From J038 sp034437535 (GTDB lineage: Bacteria > Chloroflexota > Anaerolineae > Aggregatilineales > Phototrophicaceae), in contig DAOTTZ010000027.1 of assembly GCA_034437535.1 (NCBI GenBank), positions 1 to 64,000 on the forward strand: DNA of 64,000 bases, written 5' to 3'. Positions 15,791-22,921 of the stretch are shown here, one piece after another (the first letter of the stretch is position 1; the number at the start of each line of letters is the position of its first letter). The notes under the pieces are model-generated. The model did no database searches, had not been told where the DNA came from, and saw nothing but the letters and a program-made list of their open reading frames with translations. A program made the translations under genes and the position numbers.

Positions 15791-17142
15791 CCATCTACCT
15801 GCAAGGTATACCCGCCACTATCAAATTCTGACCAGGAACACGCCGCGATAGTATAGGTGCCGGTATCCGGCAGGGTGTAAGCACTGATCTGTGAGTTAAA
15901 GCCGCCCCCACCATCATCATCAGAGATCAATAAATCCCCGCCAGGGCTGTAAAGTTCCACGTAGGAGTCAACCGTATTGCTGGTCATATCAATGGTCACG
16001 GTTGTACCGGCCTGCCCTTCCAACGCCCACAGGTCGGTCTGGCTTTCGTTGATCGAATCTGAGATTGACTCCCCGACGCCAATCGAACCAGCCCGCGTCT
16101 CGGTATAGAAGCCCGTGCGACAGTTTGATCCCTCAAATGATCCGCCGCCGCCCAGACCACCCATGCCGCCCATGTCGAAATCACCGGCTAGCTGTGTATC
16201 CGCCGCGAGAACAGTGCCTTCCTCCCCGACGAAGCGCGACAACCCCAGGTAAGCCCCACCGGCGATAACCACCAGCACGATAAAACTGACAATCTCAAAT
16301 AATAACGGCGGTGTATCTGCCGGTTCTTTGGAAGCATCATCCTCGTCCAGATCCGCAAACGGATTGTCCATATCGCCTACATCGTCGAACGGATCACCGG
16401 CCTCATCGAAGGTATCGTCATCCATCTCGTACAGATCGTCATCGTCATCTAACTCAAAGCCATCGTCGGTTTCTCCGTTTAGCTCACGGAGCCACTGACG
16501 CGCCTCGGTATGATCGGGCCGGAGTTCTAACACTTTTTCCAGGGCTTTACGTTGCCGCTCAGGACTGCTCAAAGCATTGACCAGCACCCACCAGGCATCG
16601 GGATTGGCACGGTCATCGCGGAGGACATCCTGCGCCAGCTTACCAGCGGCAGTTGTATCCCCCTGCTGGATGAGCATCACGGCTTCTTCCAGGCGCGGGT
16701 CAAGATCCCCGAAGGCGTCATCGTCGTCATCACCGAAGGGATCATCATCCCCAAAAGGATCATCGTCTGCGACATAATCGTCAGCACCGAAATAATCGTC
16801 GCCAAATTCATCTTCCGTGAAGTCTGTGTCTGTCCCGAAGGGATTATCATCGGCGGTGGTCGTGGTCGGCGAGACCGTCACCGGGACTGGATCCGGTTCT
16901 GGCGGGCGCAGTTTATCGAGCATGGCCTGGGCGCGGGTGTAAGCGGGGTCGATCTTGAGCGCGTTTTCCAACGCTTTGATCTGTTTCTCCCGGTCAGTCA
17001 GGGCGGAGGCGAGCAAGAACCAGGCGTCCGGGTTGGTCTTTTCTTTCTGTAAGACAGCCGTCACAATCTTTACAGCGGTCGCCTTATCACCAATTTTAAT
17101 CATGTCGATGGCTTGCTTAAGTTGCGCTTTTGTATCTGCCAT
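15787..17142 (-). CDS. TPR membrane protein with Asp-rich region and C-terminal PPC domain
   Basis: 451 residues from the ATG at 17142 (27 upstream in-frame codons rejected: they cross the promoter region). Two TPR-type blocks, about 1-80 and 155-230, each contain the phrase NPDAW and are separated and followed by strongly acidic stretches with repeated DDDPFGDD-like units. One membrane segment (about 298-320) then leads to an outer Gly-rich stretch and a PPC (bacterial pre-peptidase C-terminal) domain of about 90 residues ending SGGYTLQVDG. The protein therefore has an inside TPR part and an outside binding domain. No enzyme domain is seen. The role is unknown; scaffolding or envelope sensing is possible. 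Confidence 0.75.
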   Translation of the reverse strand: MADTKAQLKQAIDMIKIGDKATAVKIVTAVLQKEKTNPDAWFLLASALTDREKQIKALENALKIDPAYTRAQAMLDKLRPPEPDPVPVTVSPTTTTADDNPFGTDTDFTEDEFGDDYFGADDYVADDDPFGDDDPFGDDDDDAFGDLDPRLEEAVMLIQQGDTTAAGKLAQDVLRDDRANPDAWWVLVNALSSPERQRKALEKVLELRPDHTEARQWLRELNGETDDGFELDDDDDLYEMDDDTFDEAGDPFDDVGDMDNPFADLDEDDASKEPADTPPLLFEIVSFIVLVVIAGGAYLGLSRFVGEEGTVLAADTQLAGDFDMGGMGGLGGGGSFEGSNCRTGFYTETRAGSIGVGESISDSINESQTDLWALEGQAGTTVTIDMTSNTVDSYVELYSPGGDLLISDDDGGGGFNSQISAYTLPDTGTYTIAACSWSEFDSGGYTLQVDG

Positions 17143-17181
17143 AAAATCGCATCTGCCTTTGCATCGTAGATTGTTACTGTC

Positions 17182-17217
17182 ATTATAGCGGATTTTCCGC
17201 TTAAAATTGAGTATAAT
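17182..17217. promoter_or_regulatory. Divergent promoter region with central inverted repeat
   Basis: A perfect TATAAT on the plus strand (17212-17217) faces the ffh gene, and a perfect TATAAT on the minus strand (17182-17187) faces the TPR/PPC gene. Between them is the inverted repeat GCGGA-TTT-TCCGC (17188-17200), which would overlap the -35 position of both promoters. -35 hexamers are poor on both strands. Shared regulation is an inference from the geometry. Confidence 0.5.
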
Positions 17218-17336
17218 AGACACGAGATCGTCAATCCACCAACTTTCTTATGGAATACTGGGGTAGGCGTGCCCTTGACGGAATGCCCGTCAGGCCACTA
17301 CAATTTTTCAGTTACATTGAGAGGTAGTTTTGATTC

Positions 17337-18680
17337 ATGTTTTCAACGTTAAGCCAACGATTACAGGATACATTCGACGCGCTAGGGCGCGGCGGCAAGG
17401 TCAGCGAAAAAGATGTGAAGGACGCCATGCGCCAGGTGCGTATGGCCCTGCTAGAGGCCGACGTCGCGTTGCCCGTCGTGAAGGATTTCGTCAGCCGGGT
17501 TAAAGAACGGGCCATCGGCGCGGAGGTGCATAAGGCCCTCAAGCCCGGCCAGCAGATCGTCAAGATCGTGCATGAAGAACTGGCGGTGACGCTAGGCGAA
17601 CCGGGCCGGTTGAACTTCACCGGGAGCACCAAACCGCATGTGATTATGCTCGTCGGTTTGCAAGGTTCCGGTAAGACGACCACAGCCGGTAAGCTCTCGG
17701 TCTACTTGCGGAAGGAAGGCCGCCAGCCGTTTTTAGTTGCGGCGGATACTTATCGCCCGGCGGCGGTTGATCAGCTTGTGACGCTTGCCAAGCAGGTTGA
17801 CATCCCGTATCACGAAGAAGGCACCGACGTTAGCCCGGTGCGGATCGCCCAGAACGGCATCAAAGCCGCGAAAGAGGCCGGGGCGGCGGTCGTCATCCTG
17901 GATACAGCCGGTCGTCTACAAATCAACGAAACGTTGATGGACGAACTCAAGCAGATCAAGGAAAAGGTCAACCCGGCGGAGATCTTGCTGGTTGCAGACG
18001 CGATGACCGGCCAGGAAGCCGTCAACATCGCGGAGGGCTTTAACGATGCCGTCGGCATCACTGGCTTAATCCTGACCAAGATCGACGGTGACGCACGCGG
18101 CGGCGCGGCTATTTCAATGCGGGCGGTGACCAACGTGCCGATCAAATTCCTGGGGACGTCGGAAAAAATGGACGGCTTCGAGCTATTCCACCCGGACCGG
18201 CTGACAGATCGCATCCTGGGCATGGGCGACATGATGACGCTCATCGAAAAGGCCGAAGAAGAGTTTGACGAGCAAGAGGCGATCAAACTCCAGGAAAAGA
18301 TGATGAAGAATGACTTCACGCTTCAAGACTTCCTGGAGCAGTTGCAACGTATCCGCCGCATGGGGCCAATCGGCCAGATTATGGGCATGATCCCCGGTAT
18401 GAGCCGGATGCAGATGAAGGGTGAGATCGACAATGAAGAGGTCGAAAATCGCATCAAACGAGTCGAAGCGATCATCAACAGCATGACGCCCTACGAACGC
18501 GAACGGCCCAAGAAACTGAACGCCAGCCGTAAAAAACGCATCGCGGCAGGGAGTGGCGTCCCGGTGCGGGAAGTCAACAATGTACTCAAGCAATTCCGCC
18601 AGATGCAAAAGATGATGAAACAATTAAAGCGTGGCAAAATGCCAAACATCCCCGGCATGGGAAATATGTTCGGCAATTAG
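17337..18680 (+). CDS. ffh: Signal recognition particle protein Ffh (SRP54)
   Basis: GTPase that binds signal peptides and delivers ribosomes to the membrane with FtsY. The 447-residue protein has the N helix bundle (about 1-90), the NG GTPase domain with GLQGSGKTTTAGKL, DTYRPAAVDQL, DTAGRLQ and TKIDGDARGGAAIS, and a Met-rich M domain (about 300-435) with GQIMGMIPGMSRMQ and RRKxIAxGSG-like RNA-binding residues. It ends in the usual Gly/Met-rich tail. GAGAGG lies ahead of the ATG. It starts the conserved ffh-rpsP-khpA-rimM order, with 152 bases to rpsP. Confidence 0.97.
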   Translation: MFSTLSQRLQDTFDALGRGGKVSEKDVKDAMRQVRMALLEADVALPVVKDFVSRVKERAIGAEVHKALKPGQQIVKIVHEELAVTLGEPGRLNFTGSTKPHVIMLVGLQGSGKTTTAGKLSVYLRKEGRQPFLVAADTYRPAAVDQLVTLAKQVDIPYHEEGTDVSPVRIAQNGIKAAKEAGAAVVILDTAGRLQINETLMDELKQIKEKVNPAEILLVADAMTGQEAVNIAEGFNDAVGITGLILTKIDGDARGGAAISMRAVTNVPIKFLGTSEKMDGFELFHPDRLTDRILGMGDMMTLIEKAEEEFDEQEAIKLQEKMMKNDFTLQDFLEQLQRIRRMGPIGQIMGMIPGMSRMQMKGEIDNEEVENRIKRVEAIINSMTPYERERPKKLNASRKKRIAAGSGVPVREVNNVLKQFRQMQKMMKQLKRGKMPNIPGMGNMFGN

Positions 18681-18832
18681 CATGGCCCTCTCCGGCGGCA
18701 GATGGCACCCAGTAACGCGCTGATCCTTCCTGCGTTCGTGCGATGTGCCCGTCGTTTTTTTCGCGCCGTGCGGGTAAAATGCCCGGCGGTTCAATTCGAC
18801 AAACGAGACGAGACTCAAGGAGCAACGACCCG

Positions 18833-19318
18833 ATGGTTCGTATCCGTCTGGCCCGTATCGGCCTGAAGAAACAACCTGTATACCGTATCATGGTCATCGA
18901 CCAGCGCAAAGCGCGTAACGGTAAAGAGTTAGAGATTATCGGCCAGTACAACCCGCGCACGCGCCCCTCTACCGACCTGGTAGAAGAAGCGCGTGCCCTG
19001 TACTGGTTGAGCGTCGGCGCACAACCCAGTGACGCCGTTAAGACCATCTTCGAGCGCACCGGCACCTGGGATCGCTTCCAGCGGCTAAAGGGTGGCGAAG
19101 AGATAGACACGTTGGTAGAAGAAGCAGAAACCGCCAAAGCCCAAGCCGAACCCGTCAGCCCGAAGACGCAATACCCGGCCCCTGGCCCCGGTGAAGGCAC
19201 CGGCCCGCGTGCCCAGGCCCGTGCAGAGGCCGCCGCAGAAGTCGAGGCGGGTGGTGGCAGTAGTGACGATGACGCCGCCGATGCCGACGACGAAGCGACC
19301 GAAGAAGAAACCGAATAA
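18833..19318 (+). CDS. rpsP: 30S ribosomal protein S16 with long acidic C-terminal extension
   Basis: Small-subunit assembly protein. The ATG at 18833 (MVRIRLARIGLKKQPVYRI) follows AAGGAGC; 30 codons of open frame upstream are rejected. The S16 core ends near residue 85 (TIFERTGTWDRFQRLKG). The product is 161 residues, about twice the family norm, because of an Ala/Pro-rich and then strongly acidic tail (last 20 residues mainly Asp/Glu). Such tails occur in some Chloroflexi and actinobacterial ribosomal proteins; their role here is unknown. A hairpin terminator lies just after the stop, before khpA. Confidence 0.93.
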   Translation: MVRIRLARIGLKKQPVYRIMVIDQRKARNGKELEIIGQYNPRTRPSTDLVEEARALYWLSVGAQPSDAVKTIFERTGTWDRFQRLKGGEEIDTLVEEAETAKAQAEPVSPKTQYPAPGPGEGTGPRAQARAEAAAEVEAGGGSSDDDAADADDEATEEETE

Positions 19319-19325
19319 GCCTTGT

Positions 19326-19353
19326 GGGCGGCAGATGCCTGTCGCCCTTTTTT
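19326..19353 (+). terminator. Intercistronic terminator/attenuator between rpsP and khpA
   Basis: Nine-base stem GGGCGGCAG/CTGTCGCCC (one G-T pair) with a 4-base loop and six T. It lies between genes that normally form one operon, and ends 18 bases before the khpA start, so it may lower rather than stop expression of khpA-rimM. Confidence 0.75.
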
Positions 19354-19371
19354 AGAAAGGACCCCCGGCAC

Positions 19372-19602
19372 ATGGAACGCGATCTAATCCAGTATATTGC
19401 GGAAAATTTGGTCAACGAGACGGATGAGATCCGGGTGAAATCTCGTAAGACGCGCAATGCCTTAATCATTCAGTTGACCGTCGCCAAGCCCGATATGGGC
19501 CGGGTGATCGGCAAAGGGGGCCGGGTGGCGAATGCGATGCGCTCTTTGCTTAAGGTCATGGGATCCAAGACCAATACCAAGGTAATCCTGGATATTGATT
19601 GA
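19372..19602 (+). CDS. khpA: KH-domain RNA-binding protein KhpA
   Basis: 76-residue single KH domain. The start ATG (MERDLIQYIAENLV) follows GAAAGGAC; a GTG 16 codons upstream lies within the terminator hairpin and is rejected. The RNA-binding GxxG loop is present as GKGG in MGRVIGKGGRVANAMRSLL. In Gram-positive bacteria KhpA pairs with KhpB/Jag and affects cell elongation and division; no khpB is in the window. It sits in the usual place between rpsP and rimM, overlapping or abutting rimM by a few bases. Confidence 0.92.
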   Translation: MERDLIQYIAENLVNETDEIRVKSRKTRNALIIQLTVAKPDMGRVIGKGGRVANAMRSLLKVMGSKTNTKVILDID

Positions 19603-19607
19603 CACTT

Positions 19608-20135
19608 ATGGACGCGCCTAAATTTTTACTACTCGGTGAAGTCTTGCGCCCGCAGGGGGTACGGGGGGAACTTCGCACCCGCATCTTGACCGATTACCCG
19701 GAATACATCACAGAGCGGGGGAGTGTTTACATCGGCAAAAGCACCCGCGACGAGGCCGCCGAAAGCTACCGCGTCAGCCATATGCGGATGCATAAAGGAT
19801 ACGGATTGCTCAAGCTGAAAGGCGTGAACGACCGTAACGAGGCCGATCTGTTTCGTGGAAAATATGTCATGGTGCGAACTGAAGACGCCGTCCCGCTGGA
19901 AGAAGACGAAATTTACCTGTTTCAGTTGATCGGCATGCAAGTGCAGACGACCGATGGCGACCATCTGGGCACACTCAATGATGTGCTGGAAACTGGCGCG
20001 AATGACGTTTATATCGTACAAAGTAAGACGTATGGTGAAGTGCTCATCCCCGCGACGGACGAGACCATCATCGAGACCAACATAGACGACAACATCATGA
20101 CGGTTTCGCTACCGGAGGGCTTATTACCGGAGTAA
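19608..20135 (+). CDS. rimM: Ribosome maturation factor RimM
   Basis: 16S rRNA processing protein acting on the 30S head near S19. The 175-residue product has an N-terminal beta-barrel domain (LLLGEVLRPQGVRGELRTRILTDYPE) and a C-terminal PRC-barrel (DEIYLFQLIGMQVQTTDG, GANDVYIVQ, EVLIPATDE). The ATG at 19608 is preferred over a TTG at 19599 that overlaps the khpA stop. trmD and rplS usually follow; here an FHA gene comes next after 6 bases, so the operon has been rearranged. Confidence 0.93.
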   Translation: MDAPKFLLLGEVLRPQGVRGELRTRILTDYPEYITERGSVYIGKSTRDEAAESYRVSHMRMHKGYGLLKLKGVNDRNEADLFRGKYVMVRTEDAVPLEEDEIYLFQLIGMQVQTTDGDHLGTLNDVLETGANDVYIVQSKTYGEVLIPATDETIIETNIDDNIMTVSLPEGLLPE

Positions 20136-20141
20136 CCAGTT

Positions 20142-20690
20142 ATGACCCGCTCCGCCCAACTCTACCTGATGACCGGGCCAGATGCCGGCACGGTCTTTGA
20201 CCTGGACGCTAATGAGATTATCATCGGGCGGAGTAAGTCGAGCGACATCGTGTTGAACAGCCGACAGGTCTCTCGCCAGCATGCCGCCATCCGTTATGCA
20301 GATGGAGTCTACACGCTGGAAGACCTGGAAAGCTCCGGCGGCACCTATATCAACAAATCGCGTATTCGATCCAGCCAATTAGCACACGGGGATGTACTCA
20401 ACCTGGCCGGGACGGAGTGCCGGTTCATCTACGAGGACGCGCCCACACTATCCGAAGCACCGACCATGATCGAAAGCGCAGTTGACCCGACAGTCTTAGC
20501 CCGTCCCCCGGTCAAGCTCATCAAGCGCGACCCAACGCCGGAGTCAGTCTACAACCCACGCACCAGCCCGCTTGGATTTCTCAACACACCGCCCTATGCC
20601 GCCCACAGTGGCCGCCGTCAGCGCGGCTGGATCGTGGCATTGGTGGTGTTCATCCTCGTTATCATCGGCATCTTATGGATGGTGCTATGA
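20142..20690 (+). CDS. Tail-anchored FHA-domain protein
   Basis: 182 residues: an N-terminal FHA domain (about 5-95) with IIGRSKSSDIVL, SRQHAAIR and SSGGTYIN, then a disordered Pro-rich linker and a single C-terminal membrane segment (about 162-182) ending WMVL. The protein would be inserted by its tail with the FHA domain in the cytoplasm. It presumably binds phosphothreonine on an unknown partner. It starts 6 bases after rimM, and its stop overlaps the dprA start in an ATGA junction, so translation is probably coupled to dprA. It is the third FHA protein in the window and the only one anchored by its C-terminus. Confidence 0.85.
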   Translation: MTRSAQLYLMTGPDAGTVFDLDANEIIIGRSKSSDIVLNSRQVSRQHAAIRYADGVYTLEDLESSGGTYINKSRIRSSQLAHGDVLNLAGTECRFIYEDAPTLSEAPTMIESAVDPTVLARPPVKLIKRDPTPESVYNPRTSPLGFLNTPPYAAHSGRRQRGWIVALVVFILVIIGILWMVL

Positions 20691-21778
20691 TCCCGGATGC
20701 CGCATACTGGTTAGCCTTCAGCTTGATGTCGAACGTCGGTGGCAAACGGATCGAGCATCTGTACAAGGTGTTTGGCTCCTTAGACCGGGCCTGGAATGCC
20801 CCCCGCCATCGTTTAGAGCCGATTTTGGGACAGAAGACTTATCAAAAGTTCGCCGTCCAGCGCGATCAAATCGACCTGGATGCTGAATTGCGAAAAGTAG
20901 ACCGCGCCGGGGCGTGGCTCTTGCCGGCGGAAGACCCGCGTTACCCCGAATTACTCCGTTTGACCGCCGACCCGCCGCCCTTACTCTATGTACGGGGGCA
21001 ACTCACCGAGGCGGATGAACGGGCCATTGCCATCGTCGGCACCCGCAAGGCGACCCGGGCCGGGCGCGAAGTCGCGGCTAATTTCGCCCGTGATCTGGCC
21101 GCTAACGGGATGACCGTCGTCAGCGGATTGGCACACGGCATCGATACCGCCGCGCACGAAGGATCATTAGCGGCGGGCGGGCGAACCATCGCCGTACTCG
21201 GCACCGGCATTGATATTGACTATCCGCCGGAAAACCGCACCCTGGCCGACCGCATCAGCGAACAAGGGGCGATATTGAGCGAATTTCCCATCGGCACCCA
21301 ACCGATTGGGCGCAACTTCCCCAAACGTAATCGCGTCATGAGCGGCATCAGCCTGGGCGTGCTGGTGACGGAAGCCCCGGCCAACAGCGGCGCACTCATC
21401 ACGGCAGATTTTGCGGCGGAACAGGGGCGCGAGGTCTTCGCTATTCCTGGTAGCATCTACAACAAGATGGCGCGGGGCACCAACCAACTGATCCAGGATG
21501 GGGCCAAGCTGGTCATGGATGTTGGCGATATACTGGACGAGTTGAACATCGCACATACCACCATCCAGACTCAGGTAAGAACCGAACAGGTCGCCCCATC
21601 TAACGATATAGAACACGCCCTGTTAAATATTCTCCACGCAGATCCAATCCATATTGACGAACTGGCCCGGTTAAGTGGTTTGCCCATTCATGAGGTCAAC
21701 AGCACGATGGCCCTGTTAGAATTAAAAGGGCTTGCACAATTAGTAGGTCACATGCAATATAGCCGCACTGATCGCTAA
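20687..21778 (+). CDS. dprA: DNA-processing protein DprA (Smf)
   Basis: Loads RecA onto incoming single-stranded DNA in natural transformation. The 363-residue protein has an N-terminal helical part, the Rossmann-like DprA core (AIVGTRKATRAGREVAANFARDLA, SGLAHGIDTAAHEG, VLGTGIDIDYPPENRTL, EFPIGTQPIGRNFPKRNRVMSG, AEQGREVFAIPGSI) and a C-terminal winged-helix (about 300-360). The ATG at 20687 overlaps the FHA stop; an in-frame ATG at 20675 is also possible. No other competence gene is in the window. Coupling to an FHA gene is not usual. Confidence 0.93.
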   Translation: MIPDAAYWLAFSLMSNVGGKRIEHLYKVFGSLDRAWNAPRHRLEPILGQKTYQKFAVQRDQIDLDAELRKVDRAGAWLLPAEDPRYPELLRLTADPPPLLYVRGQLTEADERAIAIVGTRKATRAGREVAANFARDLAANGMTVVSGLAHGIDTAAHEGSLAAGGRTIAVLGTGIDIDYPPENRTLADRISEQGAILSEFPIGTQPIGRNFPKRNRVMSGISLGVLVTEAPANSGALITADFAAEQGREVFAIPGSIYNKMARGTNQLIQDGAKLVMDVGDILDELNIAHTTIQTQVRTEQVAPSNDIEHALLNILHADPIHIDELARLSGLPIHEVNSTMALLELKGLAQLVGHMQYSRTDR

Positions 21779-21801
21779 ATTAAGTGTGGAGCGTCCACCG
21801 T

Positions 21802-22887
21802 ATGCAACCAAATTACTACGCGCTAATTTTAGCGGGTGGGGGCGGCACGCGCCTCTGGCCGATGAGCCGACAGGCCCGGCCCAAACAATTGCTTTCCTTG
21901 ATCGAAGAACGCACCATGCTACAAATCAGTGTGGAGCGGATCTTGCCGACGTTCGGCGCGGAAAACATCGTCATCGTCACCGGGGCGCAGTACATCGAGC
22001 AAATGCGGGAACAGGTGCCGCAGATCCCGGCGGAAAATTTCGTCGTTGAGCCTTACGGGCGGGATAGCGGACCAGCGGCGGCCCTGGGCATTGCCGTCAT
22101 CCACCAGCGCAACCCGTCCGCCATCGTCGCTCAGTTGAACGTCGATCATTACATCGGCCTGGAAGAAAAATTTCGGGATCTGCTAGAAGCGGCCCGCACG
22201 GTCGCCGAAGAAGGCTACATCGTAACGTTGGGCATCGCGCCGTCTTACCCCGCGACGGGCTTCGGTTACATCCGCCAGGGGGATTCTATCCAAGAGGCCA
22301 ACGGATTCACGGTGTATCATACACGCGGCTTTACAGAAAAGCCCAACGAGATCACCGCGACGGGCTTTGTTGCTTCCGGGCAATATAGCTGGAACAGCGG
22401 CATGTTCATCTGGTCTGCGGCGCGGGCGATGGAAGAATTCGAACACCAACAACCCCAGATCTACGACTTGATCGAGCAGATTCAATCTTATGCCGATCAA
22501 CCTGATTTTGATGAGCATTTACAAACAATCTGGGATCAAATGCCCAAAATTTCCATCGACTATGCTGTAATGGAAAGTGCCAAGCAAATGGCCGTCATCC
22601 CGGCAGACATCGGCTGGAACGACGTCGGCACCTGGGATTCCCTGTTTGAGGTTCATAAGCTGGATAAGTTCGGCAATCTCTTCCGGGGGGAAAAAGAAGA
22701 ACGTGTGATCCTGGATACCGCGAACACGATGGTCTTAAGTGATCGCTTGATCGTGACGATTGGCGTGGAGAATTTGATCGTCGTGGATACCGGTGACGTT
22801 CTGTTTATCTGCGATAAAAACCGCTCGCAAGATGTGCGCGATGTCGTTAAACACTTGCGTTCTATCAAACATGATGATTACCTTTAG
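21802..22887 (+). CDS. manC: Mannose-1-phosphate guanylyltransferase
   Basis: Makes GDP-mannose from GTP and mannose-1-phosphate. The 361-residue nucleotidyltransferase starts MQPNYYALILAGGGGTRLWPMS, with the signature loop RLWPMSRQARPKQLL. It also shows EPYGRDSGPAAALG, GFGYIRQG, GFTEKPN, YSWNSGMFIW and ISIDYAVMES, all typical of the GMP family. The isomerase domain of bifunctional ManC/AlgA is absent. The ATG at 21802 is preferred over a GTG at 21784. It could supply GDP-mannose to the polysaccharide genes at 35-43 kb and to the lipid-linked transferase at 60154 (inference). Confidence 0.9.
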   Translation: MQPNYYALILAGGGGTRLWPMSRQARPKQLLSLIEERTMLQISVERILPTFGAENIVIVTGAQYIEQMREQVPQIPAENFVVEPYGRDSGPAAALGIAVIHQRNPSAIVAQLNVDHYIGLEEKFRDLLEAARTVAEEGYIVTLGIAPSYPATGFGYIRQGDSIQEANGFTVYHTRGFTEKPNEITATGFVASGQYSWNSGMFIWSAARAMEEFEHQQPQIYDLIEQIQSYADQPDFDEHLQTIWDQMPKISIDYAVMESAKQMAVIPADIGWNDVGTWDSLFEVHKLDKFGNLFRGEKEERVILDTANTMVLSDRLIVTIGVENLIVVDTGDVLFICDKNRSQDVRDVVKHLRSIKHDDYL

Positions 22888-22921
22888 TTGAGATCAGCAC
22901 GGTAACGCCTTAGGATAACCG

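Noticed and set aside
18775..18780. TAAAAT as a promoter of rpsP
   Set aside because: No acceptable -35 at the right distance; a weak internal promoter cannot be excluded.
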